Positions 1-7,725 of a stretch of DNA of 64,000 nt are shown here, one piece after another. Both the position numbers and the translations under genes were made by a program. The stretch comes from Tabrizicola sp. Its GTDB lineage: Bacteria; Pseudomonadota; Alphaproteobacteria; Rhodobacterales; Rhodobacteraceae. Below the pieces are notes generated by a model, which worked only from the letters and a program-made list of their open reading frames with translations, was not told the origin of the DNA and made no database searches. The stretch's first letter is position 1, and each line of letters starts with the position of its first letter. The stretch is from NCBI RefSeq assembly GCF_016793705.1, contig NZ_JAEULO010000018.1:1-64000 (forward strand), written 5' to 3'.

Positions 1-364
1 CATCCTGCGCGGCAAGAACAAGCCGACCTTCACCCCCCACATGGACATGGGTGACAATGTCATCGTCATCAACGCCGACAAGGTGCAGATGACCGGCAAG
101 AAGCGCGACGACAAGGTCTATTACTGGCACACCGGCCACCCCGGCGGCATCAAGCAGCGGACCGCGCGGCAGGTGCTGGAAGGCGCCCACCCGGAACGTG
201 TGGTGGAAAAGGCCGTCGAGCGGATGATCACCCGCAACCGCCTGGGCCGCCAGCAGATGACCAACCTCCGCGTCTACGCAGGTGCCGCGCATCCGCATGA
301 GGCGCAGCAGCCGACCGTTCTGGACCTCAAGGTCCTGAACCCGAAGAACACCCGGAGCGCGTGA
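1..364 (+). CDS. rplM: 50S ribosomal protein L13 (5' truncated by window edge)
   Basis: Structural protein of the large ribosomal subunit. The open frame runs in from the left edge (first full codon at base 2), giving about 120 of the usual ~150 residues. The C-terminal L13 signature is visible: GMxK-like stretch '[11 protein letters not shown]', then '[12 protein letters not shown]' and the ending '[13 protein letters not shown]'. The stop at 362-364 lies 2 bp before the ATG of rpsI, the near-universal rplM-rpsI pair. The true start is outside the window. Confidence 0.97.
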   Translation, partial: ILRGKNKPTFTPHMDMGDNVIVINADKVQMTGKKRDDKVYYWHTGHPGGIKQRTARQVLEGAHPERVVEKAVERMITRNRLGRQQMTNLRVYAGAAHPHEAQQPTVLDLKVLNPKNTRSA

Positions 365-366
365 TC

Positions 367-849
367 ATGGCCGATATCAAATCTCTCGATGACCTGAAGT
401 CGGCTGTCGGCTCGGCGCCCGCCGCGGTCGAAGCCGCACCCCGTCTGCCCGTCCGCGACAAGCTGGGCCGCTCCTACGCGACCGGCAAGCGCAAGGACGC
501 GGTTGCCCGCGTCTGGGTCAAGCCCGGCTCGGGCAAGGTCGTGGTCAATGGCAAGGAAATGGCTGTCTACTTCGCCCGCCCGGTGCTCCAGATGATCCTG
601 AAGCAGCCCTTCACCGTGGCCAATGTGGAAGGCCAGTTCGACGTCTATGCGACCGTCGCCGGTGGCGGGCTCTCGGGCCAGGCCGGCGCGGTGAAGCACG
701 GCATCTCGAAGGCGCTGCAACTCTATGAACCCGCGCTGCGCGGGGCGCTGAAGGCGGCAGGCTTCCTGACCCGCGACAGCCGCGTCGTCGAACGGAAGAA
801 ATACGGCAAGCCGAAGGCCCGCCGCTCGTTCCAGTTCTCGAAGCGGTAA
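367..849 (+). CDS. rpsI: 30S ribosomal protein S9
   Basis: Structural protein of the small subunit whose C-terminal tail reaches the P-site tRNA. The 160-residue product has the alphaproteobacterial N-terminal extension (about 35 residues), then '[14 protein letters not shown]', '[15 protein letters not shown]' and the basic tail ending 'RRSFQFSKR'. The ATG at 367 is chosen. A GTG at 361 in the same frame overlaps the rplM stop and would add two residues. Cotranscribed with rplM, with a hairpin terminator 32 bp downstream. Confidence 0.97.
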   Translation: MADIKSLDDLKSAVGSAPAAVEAAPRLPVRDKLGRSYATGKRKDAVARVWVKPGSGKVVVNGKEMAVYFARPVLQMILKQPFTVANVEGQFDVYATVAGGGLSGQAGAVKHGISKALQLYEPALRGALKAAGFLTRDSRVVERKKYGKPKARRSFQFSKR

Positions 850-880
850 ACGGTGCGCTGAAGCACACCCTACGAATGCG

Positions 881-908
881 AAGGCCCGCCCCACCGGCGG
901 GCCTTTTG
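881..908 (+). terminator. Intrinsic terminator of rplM-rpsI
   Basis: A perfect 10-bp stem, AAGGCCCGCC (881-890) with GGCGGGCCTT (896-905), 5-nt loop and a short T-run. It lies directly after rpsI. Confidence 0.85.
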
Positions 909-920
909 CTTTGGCGTGGC

Positions 921-952
921 GCAAAAAAGAAGGGCCGGGGAAGACCCGGCCC
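921..952 (-). terminator. Intrinsic terminator of the DUF1127 gene
   Basis: GGGCCGGG (932-939) pairs with CCCGGCCC (945-952). Read on the minus strand the stem is followed by a run of T (the A-run at 923-928). It lies 40 bp beyond the stop at 992. Confidence 0.8.
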
Positions 953-991
953 AGTCAGGGGTAAGAGCGAAGACCGCTCGGGGATGGGCTG

Positions 992-1195
992 TCAGGACTG
1001 CCAGAAGGGTTTGGCGCTTTCGCGGCGCGCGTCCTGCGCCTCGAGGCCGATGTCGCGCAGCAGATGCGCGTCCAGCTGGCCAAGGCGCTGGCGGTCGCGG
1101 CGGCGGCTGGCGACGGCGGTGACGGCAGCGATCAGGCGCGCGACGACACCCGGACGGGCGCGCAGGGGAAGGGTTTCGATGTGGCTGTGGGGCAT
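992..1195 (-). CDS. DUF1127 (YjiS-like) small protein
   Basis: A 67-residue Arg-rich protein with the DUF1127 pattern in the C-terminal half: 'RRDRQRLGQLDAHLLRDIGL', a short helix pair whose 'L..LD..LLRDIGL' core is diagnostic. Family members are small cytoplasmic proteins; in alphaproteobacteria some affect phosphate or carbon metabolism and RNA turnover, but no role can be read here. ATG at 1195 is chosen because a strong GGAGG lies 6 nt upstream; the longer frame to 1237 runs into the operator. It is divergent from the MocR-type regulator and shares a dyad with it. Confidence 0.85.
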   Translation of the reverse strand: MPHSHIETLPLRARPGVVARLIAAVTAVASRRRDRQRLGQLDAHLLRDIGLEAQDARRESAKPFWQS

Positions 1196-1216
1196 TGCTG
1201 CCTCCTTCGATTTGTG

Positions 1217-1256
1217 TTGATACAATATGCCTTCCAAGGTAAGTATATTGTATCAA
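1217..1256. promoter_or_regulatory. Dyad operator between DUF1127 gene and MocR regulator
   Basis: Two perfect 12-bp inverted arms, TTGATACAATAT (1217-1228) and ATATTGTATCAA (1245-1256), separated by 16 bp. A third half site TGATACAA lies at 1292-1299 inside the regulator's coding start. The arms flank the start-proximal regions of both divergent genes. Widely spaced repeats in the shared promoter are typical of MocR-type dimers, so autoregulation is inferred. Confidence 0.7.
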
Positions 1257-1265
1257 TATCCCGCA

Positions 1266-2690
1266 ATGAGTCGCCAGAGGTTTATTGTGACTGATACAAG
1301 TTGGGCGCCCGATCTGACTCAATTCCCCGGTCCGAAGTATCTGGCGCTGTCTCGCGCCTTGCGGGATGCGATCCGGAGTGGGGATCTGCCTGCAAATTCC
1401 CAACTTCCGACGGTGCGAGACCTTGCCTGGCGGTTGCAGCTTACCCCGGGAACCGTGGCCCGGGCCTATCAACTGGCGACCCAGGAAGGGCTGCTGGCGG
1501 CGACCGTGGGGCGGGGGACGTTTGTAGCGGCACAATCGCCGCGCCTTGGGCCGACCCAGCCCTTGTATGCTGAACGCATCACCGGCGGCGCGACCGGGCT
1601 GGTCGATCTCCGCGCCCCGCAGGTTCCCGACATGGGGCAGGGCGAGGCCTTCCGCCGGGCGCTCCTGGAGATGGCCGAGGACACCGGCGCCGGGTGGCTC
1701 GACTATACCAGCCAGACCGGCGAAGCGGGTCTGCGGGCCGAGGTTGTGGCCTGGATGGGCGACCGGATCCTGGGGCCGGTGGGGCCGGAGGATGTGGCGC
1801 TGACCCATGGCGGGCAGAACGCGATCCACGTGATCTTCGACTGCTGCCTGCGCGGGGAACGCCCCGTGGTGCTGATCGAGGATCTGGCCTATCCCGGCTT
1901 CCGCTATGCCGCCCGTGCCGCCCGGGCCGAGGTGGTGCCGGTGGAGATCGACGAGCACGGCATCGTGCCGCAAGCGCTGGAGGCCGCCTGCCGCCGCCAC
2001 GGCGCGCAGGTCCTGTGCCTGACCACCGAGGCGCAGAACCCCACGACCGGACGGATGCCGGTGGAACGGCGGCAGGCCATCGCCGAAATCGCCCGCGCCT
2101 ACGACCTGCAGATCCTCGAGGACGACTGCTATTCCGTCGCCGTCTCGGACATTCCCTCCTTGCGCGCGCTCGCTCCCGAACGGGTCTGGCTGGTGGGCTC
2201 TGTCTCGAAGACCCTCTCCGCAGCCCTGCGTTTCGGCTATGTCATCTGTCCCGCCGGCATGGGCGAGGCGGGTCGCCTGACCGCCCAGCACGGCTTCTTC
2301 GCCCTGTCCCGCCCGGTGTCCGACCTGATGTTGCGGCTCTTCCAGTCCGGCGAAGCCGCCCGTATCCGCGAGCGGGTGCAGGCCGAATTCGCCGCCCGCC
2401 AGCAGATCCTCGTCAACCACATCGGCGCCTTCGACCTTGGCTGGCAACCCGGCGTGCCCTTCGTCTGGCTGCGGCTGCCCTTGGGCTGGCGCGCTTCGAC
2501 CTTCCTGCGCACCGCCGAGGCGCGCGGTGTCCTCGTCCGCTCGGCCGACGAATATGCGCTGATCCATGGCCGCGCCCCGAACGCCGTCCGCATTGCCATC
2601 GCCGCAGGCGTCAGCCGCGAGTCGTTCGTCACCGCGATGCGCACGCTGGCCGACCTTCTGGCCCGTCCGCCCTCGGATCTGCTGGTGTAG
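1266..2690 (+). CDS. MocR/PdxR-type GntR regulator with aminotransferase domain
   Basis: A 474-residue transcription factor. Residues ~20-90 form a GntR winged helix ('LPTVRDLAWRLQLTPGTVARAY', 'VGRGTFV'). The rest is a fold-type I aminotransferase domain with the PLP Asn ('QNPTTGRMP'), the Asp pair ('DDCYSV') and the Schiff-base Lys in 'SVSKTLS' near residue 314. Known family members sense PLP or amino compounds and control pdx, GABA, taurine or related genes. No such genes are adjacent, so the ligand is unknown. ATG 1266 is preferred over 1227, which lies inside the operator. Confidence 0.88.
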   Translation: MSRQRFIVTDTSWAPDLTQFPGPKYLALSRALRDAIRSGDLPANSQLPTVRDLAWRLQLTPGTVARAYQLATQEGLLAATVGRGTFVAAQSPRLGPTQPLYAERITGGATGLVDLRAPQVPDMGQGEAFRRALLEMAEDTGAGWLDYTSQTGEAGLRAEVVAWMGDRILGPVGPEDVALTHGGQNAIHVIFDCCLRGERPVVLIEDLAYPGFRYAARAARAEVVPVEIDEHGIVPQALEAACRRHGAQVLCLTTEAQNPTTGRMPVERRQAIAEIARAYDLQILEDDCYSVAVSDIPSLRALAPERVWLVGSVSKTLSAALRFGYVICPAGMGEAGRLTAQHGFFALSRPVSDLMLRLFQSGEAARIRERVQAEFAARQQILVNHIGAFDLGWQPGVPFVWLRLPLGWRASTFLRTAEARGVLVRSADEYALIHGRAPNAVRIAIAAGVSRESFVTAMRTLADLLARPPSDLLV

Positions 2691-2812
2691 GGGATCCCTT
2701 ACCTGTTGCAGATCGGACTCGTTGCTGAGGATTTGATCTATCGAAAGGTTGACCGAAGGGCAGGCGCTGGCCGAAAGTTGCCGCACGAGCAGACAATAAA
2801 GAGAGCCCGAAA

Positions 2813-3073
2813 ATGGGACTGCAACATGCCTTTCACGCGCCGCATGGCGGCGCGGATTTTCTTGGTTGGCGCAAGACGCGGCAAGGATCGACCGAAATCG
2901 TCTATGACGACGGCGTTGCCCGCCGGATGATCTGGCGCGTCGCCACCGACGACCCGTCGGAGGCCCGCATCAGCGAGGCGCTGCGCGTCGCGGTCGGTGC
3001 GATCCGCATCGTGCCCACGCTTTACGACGAGCTTAAGAAACGGGCGATCGCCATCGAGCGCATCGCCGGATAA
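2813..3073 (+). CDS. Hypothetical protein (86 aa)
   Basis: Not assigned to a family. The frame has GC-biased third positions, starts with ATG after a weak AAAGAGAG and is followed by a strong hairpin, so it is probably real. The product is mixed alpha/beta in character, with 'VARRMIWRV' and a C-terminal amphipathic helix 'YDELKKRAIAIERI'. No signal peptide or membrane segment is seen. It sits between the MocR gene and the ABC transporter but has its own terminator. Confidence 0.6.
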   Translation: MGLQHAFHAPHGGADFLGWRKTRQGSTEIVYDDGVARRMIWRVATDDPSEARISEALRVAVGAIRIVPTLYDELKKRAIAIERIAG

Positions 3074-3097
3074 GACCTCAGCTCTGACACATGCCGG

Positions 3098-3124
3098 GGC
3101 CGGGGCCGCAAGTCCCCGGCCTTG
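3098..3124 (+). terminator. Hairpin after the 86-aa hypothetical gene
   Basis: GGCCGGGG (3098-3105) pairs with CCCCGGCC (3114-3121), followed by TTGG. It probably ends transcription before the transporter promoter. Confidence 0.6.
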
Positions 3125-3142
3125 GCTCATGCGGGGTTGATT

Positions 3143-3159
3143 TCATCAGGAAATGATGA
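3143..3159. promoter_or_regulatory. Dyad upstream of the polyamine-type ABC operon
   Basis: TCATCA (3143-3148) and TGATGA (3154-3159) are inverted arms with a 5-bp spacer. A weak promoter-like pair, TTGCCT and TAGTTT with 18 bp between, follows at 3165-3194. It could bind a regulator of potB-potC-potA; support is only its position and symmetry. Confidence 0.35.
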
Positions 3160-3240
3160 CCCTCTTGCCTGAACGGGATCATTCGGTCTAGTTTTGATCA
3201 AATGACAAGGCTGCCGAAGTGCGGTCGGACAGGGGGAAAG

Positions 3241-4110
3241 ATGGCTGCAACGCCCAGTTCCGAGGTCAGATCCGGCCTCAAGCTGATCTCGCCACCGGTA
3301 TTCTACGCGATTCTGATGTTGGCCGCGCCGCTTGCCACGGTCCTGATCTATTCGGTCATGACCGGCGAGAAGGGCGCTGTCTCCCTCCCGCTTACCCTTG
3401 ACAACTACTATGAGCTTTTCACCAAGCCGATCTACCGCGCGCTGATGTGGCGGTCACTGATGGTGTCGTTCTTCGTGACGCTCGCCACCGTGCTTCTGGC
3501 CTATCCGGTGGCCTATTTCGTCTCCTTCCACGTCAACCCGTCGCGCAAGTCGCTGTGGCTCTTCCTGATCACCATCCCGTTCTGGACCAGCTACATCATC
3601 CGCGTCTCGCTGTGGCGGACGATCCTTGGCTACGACGGCATCCTCGATTCCGTGGTCATGGGCCTCGGCCTTTCCGACACCCAGCCGAACATCCTGTCGA
3701 ACGGGGTCCTGTCGATCATCATCACGCTGGCCCATGCCTACGCGCCCTTCGCCGTGCTGCCGATCTTCGTCAGCCTGGAGAAGGTCGACCGCAGCCTGCT
3801 CGAGGCCGGGCAGGACCTCGGCGAAAGCCGCTGGATGACCTTCCTGCGCGTCACGCTGCCGCTGTCGCTGCCGGGGGTGATCGCCGCGGTGCTGATCGTC
3901 TTCATCCCGACGGTGGGCGACTATGTGACGCCGGAACTCATCGGCGGCGGCCGCACCCCGATGATCGCCAACCTGATGGAGACACAGATGCTGAAGCAGC
4001 GCGATCAGGCCATGGGCTCGGCCATCGCGGTGGCGGCGATGACCATCGTGGCGCTGATCTCCATCGCCTTCGTGCTCTGGAACCGCCGCTTCCTGGGAGG
4101 CCGCAAATGA
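3241..4110 (+). CDS. ABC transporter permease, PotB type (spermidine/putrescine-like)
   Basis: Inner-membrane subunit of an importer of the polyamine/opine family. The 289-residue protein has about six hydrophobic segments and the permease EAA loop 'EAGQDLGESRWMTFLRVTLP', which docks on the ATPase. The start at ATG 3241 follows GGGGGAAAG; the frame upstream to 3202 lacks a ribosome site. Its stop overlaps the next permease by ATGA, and the ATPase follows, so the three form one operon. No periplasmic binding protein lies nearby, so the substrate cannot be fixed. Confidence 0.9.
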   Translation: MAATPSSEVRSGLKLISPPVFYAILMLAAPLATVLIYSVMTGEKGAVSLPLTLDNYYELFTKPIYRALMWRSLMVSFFVTLATVLLAYPVAYFVSFHVNPSRKSLWLFLITIPFWTSYIIRVSLWRTILGYDGILDSVVMGLGLSDTQPNILSNGVLSIIITLAHAYAPFAVLPIFVSLEKVDRSLLEAGQDLGESRWMTFLRVTLPLSLPGVIAAVLIVFIPTVGDYVTPELIGGGRTPMIANLMETQMLKQRDQAMGSAIAVAAMTIVALISIAFVLWNRRFLGGRK

Positions 4111-4916
4111 AGAAGGGCTCTGGTCTCTCGGTCTACGCCATCCTCTACCTGATCTTCCTCTATGCCCCGATCCTGATCCTGCCGGTCTTCGCCTTCAACG
4201 ACTCGCAGGTGGTGGCCTTTCCGCTCAAGGGCTTCACGACCCAGTGGTTCGGCGAGATGTGGGCCGATGCCAACCTGAGGAGCGCGCTCTTCCGCAGCCT
4301 GGTGATTGCGCTTTGCACCGCCTCGCTCGCCACGATCCTGGGCCTCTTCGCCGCCCGCGCCTCGGTGCGCTACAATTTCCCCGGCAAGACCCCCGCCATG
4401 GGCCTGATCATGCTGCCGATGGTGCTGCCCGACATCGTCATCGCCATGGCGCTCTTGATCGTGCTCCTGTCGCTCTCGGTGCCGCTGTCGATGCTGACGA
4501 TCATCATGGGCCATGTGCTTCTGTGCATGCCCTTCGCGGTGGCGATCCTCACCTCGGCCTTCCAGAGCCTCGACAAGTCGCTGGAGGAAGCGGCGCTGGA
4601 CCTGGGCGAAACCCGCGCCGCAACCTTCCGGCTGATCATCCTGCCCCTGGTCATGCCGGGGATCATCGCCAGCTTCCTGATCTGCTTCACCATCTCGATC
4701 GACGAATTCGTGCTGGCGAACTTCCTCGGCTCGGGCAAGCCGGTGCTGTCGGTCTATATCTTCGGCCAGTTCCGTTTCCCCGCAAAAGTGCCCTCGATGC
4801 TGGCGCTGGGGACGATCCTCGTTCTCTTCTCGATCATCCTGCTCGGCTTCGCCGAGTACATGCGCCGCCGCGGCATCGCCAAGGCGGGTGGCAAAGATTC
4901 CGGAGGCTTCCTGTGA
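4107..4916 (+). CDS. ABC transporter permease, PotC type
   Basis: Second permease of the importer, 269 residues. It has an N-terminal membrane helix ('VYAILYLIFLYAPILIL'), further hydrophobic spans and the EAA loop 'EEAALDLGETRAATFRLIILP'. The start overlaps the preceding stop (ATGA at 4107-4110) and its own stop overlaps the GTG of the ATPase, indicating translational coupling. The substrate is a polyamine or a related cationic amine by family only. Confidence 0.92.
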   Translation: MKKGSGLSVYAILYLIFLYAPILILPVFAFNDSQVVAFPLKGFTTQWFGEMWADANLRSALFRSLVIALCTASLATILGLFAARASVRYNFPGKTPAMGLIMLPMVLPDIVIAMALLIVLLSLSVPLSMLTIIMGHVLLCMPFAVAILTSAFQSLDKSLEEAALDLGETRAATFRLIILPLVMPGIIASFLICFTISIDEFVLANFLGSGKPVLSVYIFGQFRFPAKVPSMLALGTILVLFSIILLGFAEYMRRRGIAKAGGKDSGGFL

Positions 4917-6010
4917 CGTCTGCTGACCAACCCACGATGATCGAATTCAAGGACGTCCATAAGTATTATGGCGACTACCACGCGCTGCGGGGGATCAATG
5001 GCACGATCAAGGCGGGGGAGTTCTTCTCGCTCCTCGGTCCCTCGGGCTGCGGCAAGACCACGCTCCTGCGCACCATCGCCGGATTCGAGGACATCTCCTC
5101 GGGCGTGATCATGATCGACGGCAAGGACATGGCCCGCGTCGCAGCCAATACCCGGCCGACGAACATGGTTTTCCAGAGCTACGCGATCTTCCCGCATATG
5201 AGCGTGGCGGAAAACGTGGGCTTCGGGTTGCGCAAGGACCCGCGCTCGAAGGACGAGAAGGCTGCCGCGGTCGCCGAGGCGCTGGAGATGGTCGGCCTCA
5301 AGGGCTATGGCAAACGCGCAGCCCATGCGCTGTCGGGCGGCCAGCGACAGCGGGTGGCGCTGGCGCGGGCACTGATCCTGAAGCCGAAGGTCCTGCTGCT
5401 GGACGAACCGCTTTCGGCGCTCGACAAGAAAATGCGCGAACATATGCAGGTGGAACTGATCAAGCTGCAACGCCAGGTCGGCATCACCTTCATCCTGGTG
5501 ACGCATGACCAGGAAGAGGCGCTGGTCATGTCCGACCGCATCGCCGTGATGTTCGAGGGCGAGATCGCGCAGCTGGCCGACCCCGAAACGCTGTATCGCC
5601 GCCCGAACTCGAAGAAGGTCGCGGATTTCATCGGCACGATGAACTTCATCCCGGCGACGGTGCTGTCGGAAGCGGGCGACAAGGTCGAGGTGGACGCCAA
5701 GGGTCTGGGTCACGTCACTATCGACGCCGCGATGGCCCCTCCGGCCAAGGGCGAAAGCCCGGTGGTGGGGCTGCGGCCCGAGACACTGACGTTGCTCTAC
5801 GACGACCAGAAGGCTGCCGAGCGTGAGACGGAAGGCGTGATCGACGAGGTGATCTATTTCGGCGACATGACCTATTACGACGTCTATCTCGGCGGGACGG
5901 ATGTTGAGGTGCGGCTGTCGATGCGCAACGTCCCCGGCCGCCCGGTGCTGGATGTGGGGACGAAGGTGCGGGTGGCGTGGTCGCCGTCTGCGCTGGTATT
6001 GTTCCGGTAG
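4913..6010 (+). CDS. ABC transporter ATP-binding protein, PotA type
   Basis: A 365-residue ATPase energising the importer. It shows Walker A 'GPSGCGKTT', Q-loop 'VFQSYAIFPHM', signature 'LSGGQRQRVALARAL', Walker B 'LLLDEPLSALD' and H-loop 'VTHDQEE'. A TOBE-type C-terminal domain of about 100 residues covers the end ('VVGLRPETL'). The GTG start at 4913 overlaps the permease stop and has GGAGG 6 nt upstream. An ATG at 4937 is possible but less well supplied. Confidence 0.93.
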   Translation: MTSADQPTMIEFKDVHKYYGDYHALRGINGTIKAGEFFSLLGPSGCGKTTLLRTIAGFEDISSGVIMIDGKDMARVAANTRPTNMVFQSYAIFPHMSVAENVGFGLRKDPRSKDEKAAAVAEALEMVGLKGYGKRAAHALSGGQRQRVALARALILKPKVLLLDEPLSALDKKMREHMQVELIKLQRQVGITFILVTHDQEEALVMSDRIAVMFEGEIAQLADPETLYRRPNSKKVADFIGTMNFIPATVLSEAGDKVEVDAKGLGHVTIDAAMAPPAKGESPVVGLRPETLTLLYDDQKAAERETEGVIDEVIYFGDMTYYDVYLGGTDVEVRLSMRNVPGRPVLDVGTKVRVAWSPSALVLFR

Positions 6011-6025
6011 AAATACTCCTCGTTC

Positions 6026-6075
6026 GACTTCGTCCTCCTCGTCGTGGGGCAAACCCAGCGAGGAGGGGCGAAGTC
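6026..6075. repeat. Long intergenic hairpin between convergent potA-like and tetR genes
   Basis: Nested complementary arms: GACTTCG (6026-6032) with CGAAGTC (6069-6075), CCTCCTCG (6034-6041) with CGAGGAGG (6059-6066), and TGGG (6045-6048) with CCCA (6054-6057) around a short loop. There is no T-run. It may still act as a bidirectional terminator or 3'-end stabiliser. Confidence 0.7.
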
Positions 6076-6094
6076 ACCGACGAGCCTCTGGGGC

Positions 6095-6169
6095 GGGTTA
6101 CGAAAGTCTTAACGTCCGCAACCAACTTACTGATTTTGTTGACCTATCAGCGTTTGTCCACCGTGGACA
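6095..6169 (+). repeat. 75-bp intergenic repeat, copy 1
   Basis: It begins GGGTTACGAAA, contains TTAACGTCCGC at 6109-6119, and ends with the palindrome TGTCCACCGTGGACA (6155-6169). Copies 2 and 3 (48826-48900 and, inverted, 57987-58061) have exactly the same length and align without gaps. The palindrome lies 7 bp from the tetR stop. Function unknown. Confidence 0.8.
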
Positions 6170-6176
6170 CCCGTCC

Positions 6177-6788
6177 TCACCGATCCGGCGACAAGAGCCC
6201 CAGCCCCCGCAGATAGATCCCGATCCCGGTCTCCAGCAAGTCCTCCGGCGGCCAGGGCTGCGGCCCGCCGTTGCCGCGCAGGAACAGCTCCACCACCCCG
6301 TGCGACACTGCCCAGACATGGGCCGAGACCATGCTGGCCGGGGGGCGCCGCCCCTCGGGCAGGCCCCGCACCAGCCCCTCCGCCGCCCGGTCCATCGTGG
6401 CCCGCGCCTTGGCCGAAACCTGGGCCAGATCGGGATGCTGGCCCGGCTGGAGGCCGCTCTCGAACATCGCCTGATAGTGGCCGGGATATTTCCGGGCAAA
6501 GGCAAGGTAGGCCCGCCCCGTCGCCTCGAAGGCCGCAAGGGGGGAAGGCCGCCCCTGATCGTAGGCGAATTCCAGCAGCGCCGCGAAGATGTCGAACCCC
6601 TGCCGCGCGACCTCGGCCAGCAGGTCGTCCCGCCCCGCGAAATGCCGGTAGACCGCCGCCGGGGTCACATCCGCAGCCTTCGCCGCCTCAGACAGGGTGA
6701 AGCCCTGCGGCCCCTTCTCGGCGATCAGCGCCAGTGCCGCCTCGACCAGCGCCTGCCGGAGGTTGCCGTGGTGGTAGCCCCGCTTCAA
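6177..6788 (-). CDS. TetR family transcriptional regulator
   Basis: A 203-residue repressor-type protein. The N-terminal helix-turn-helix ('FTLSEAAKAADVTPAAVYRHF', residues ~30-50) is followed by an all-helical ligand domain with a WHG-like segment ('HVWAVSHGVVELFL'). A TTG at 6788 is taken as the start: it lies 2 nt after the ppk2 stop with GAAGGA 6-7 nt upstream, and the protein aligns from 'KRGYHHGNLR' as TetR proteins usually do. The longer open frame upstream is only the shadow of ppk2. Coupling to ppk2 suggests joint expression; the ligand is unknown. Confidence 0.85.
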   Translation of the reverse strand: MKRGYHHGNLRQALVEAALALIAEKGPQGFTLSEAAKAADVTPAAVYRHFAGRDDLLAEVARQGFDIFAALLEFAYDQGRPSPLAAFEATGRAYLAFARKYPGHYQAMFESGLQPGQHPDLAQVSAKARATMDRAAEGLVRGLPEGRRPPASMVSAHVWAVSHGVVELFLRGNGGPQPWPPEDLLETGIGIYLRGLGLLSPDR

Positions 6789-6790
6789 GG

Positions 6791-7663
6791 TCAGTCCTTC
6801 GACCGCAGCTTCGGCCCGCCGCAGATCCTGTCGTCGACCTTGCCGATGGCCGCCTTGTCCTTGCCGGGGTAGTCCGCCGCCGACAGGATCGTCTGGATCG
6901 CCGCGATCCGCGCGCGTTTCTTGTCGTCGGACAGGATCACCGTCCAGGGCGCGTGCTTGAAATGGGTCTTCTGCATCGTCTCGTCGATGGCGGTGCAGTA
7001 GTCGTCCCATTTCGCCAGCCCGTCCACGTCGATCTGGGACAGTTTCCACTGCTTCAAGAGATCCCCTTCGCGATCGAGGAAGCGCTTCAGCTGCTCGGCG
7101 CGCCCGACCTCCAGCCAGATCTTCAGCAGGATGATGCCTTCATCGACGATCATCTGCTCGAACTCCGGAAGCTGGCGGAAGAACTTCTCCCGCTCCTCGG
7201 GTTTGCAGAAGCCGAAGACATGCTCGATCATCGCGCGGTTGTACCAGCTGCGATCGAACAGCGCGATCTCGCCCTTGGCGGGCAGCCAGTCGACGTAGCG
7301 CTGGAAATACCATTGCTGGCTTTCCCGCTCGTTGGGTTTCGGGAGCGCGACGACATAGGCCTGTCGGGGGTTCAGGTTCTCGGTCACCGCCTTGATCGTC
7401 CCGCCCTTGCCGGCGGCATCGCGGCCCTCGAACACCACCAGCAGGCGCTTGCCCGAGGTCTTGAGCCCGGCCTGCATCTTGGCCAGCTCGATCTGCAGGG
7501 CCTCCATCCGGGCGTCGTAGTCCTTGCCCTTGATCTCCTCCCGGTAGGGATAGGACTTGGTCAGGATGTCGTCCTTCCCCGCCTTCTCGATTGCCGTGCG
7601 CACCTCTTTCGGCGCGCCTTCGCGGAAGTAGCGGCTGATCGCGCCGTCGAATGGTAGGGTCAT
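6791..7663 (-). CDS. ppk2: Polyphosphate kinase 2 (PPK2 family)
   Basis: Transfers phosphate between polyphosphate and nucleotides (in class I, polyP-driven NDP to NTP). The 290-residue single-domain protein has Walker A '[15 protein letters not shown]' (about residue 80), lid residues and Walker B '[14 protein letters not shown]'. Its length fits class I/III enzymes. ATG 7663 is preferred because GGGAGG precedes it. It lies upstream of the tetR gene with a 2-nt gap. Confidence 0.92.
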   Translation of the reverse strand: MTLPFDGAISRYFREGAPKEVRTAIEKAGKDDILTKSYPYREEIKGKDYDARMEALQIELAKMQAGLKTSGKRLLVVFEGRDAAGKGGTIKAVTENLNPRQAYVVALPKPNERESQQWYFQRYVDWLPAKGEIALFDRSWYNRAMIEHVFGFCKPEEREKFFRQLPEFEQMIVDEGIILLKIWLEVGRAEQLKRFLDREGDLLKQWKLSQIDVDGLAKWDDYCTAIDETMQKTHFKHAPWTVILSDDKKRARIAAIQTILSAADYPGKDKAAIGKVDDRICGGPKLRSKD

Positions 7664-7725
7664 GGCAGGCCTCCCGGTTTGCCGCCAGTATGGCGATTGG
7701 GTGGACCAGCGCAATGTGGCGTGGC

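Noticed and set aside
870-2786. A 638-codon open frame antisense to the MocR regulator
   Set aside because: High GC keeps antisense frames open. The translation is low-complexity and resembles no family, and the plus-strand gene is clear.
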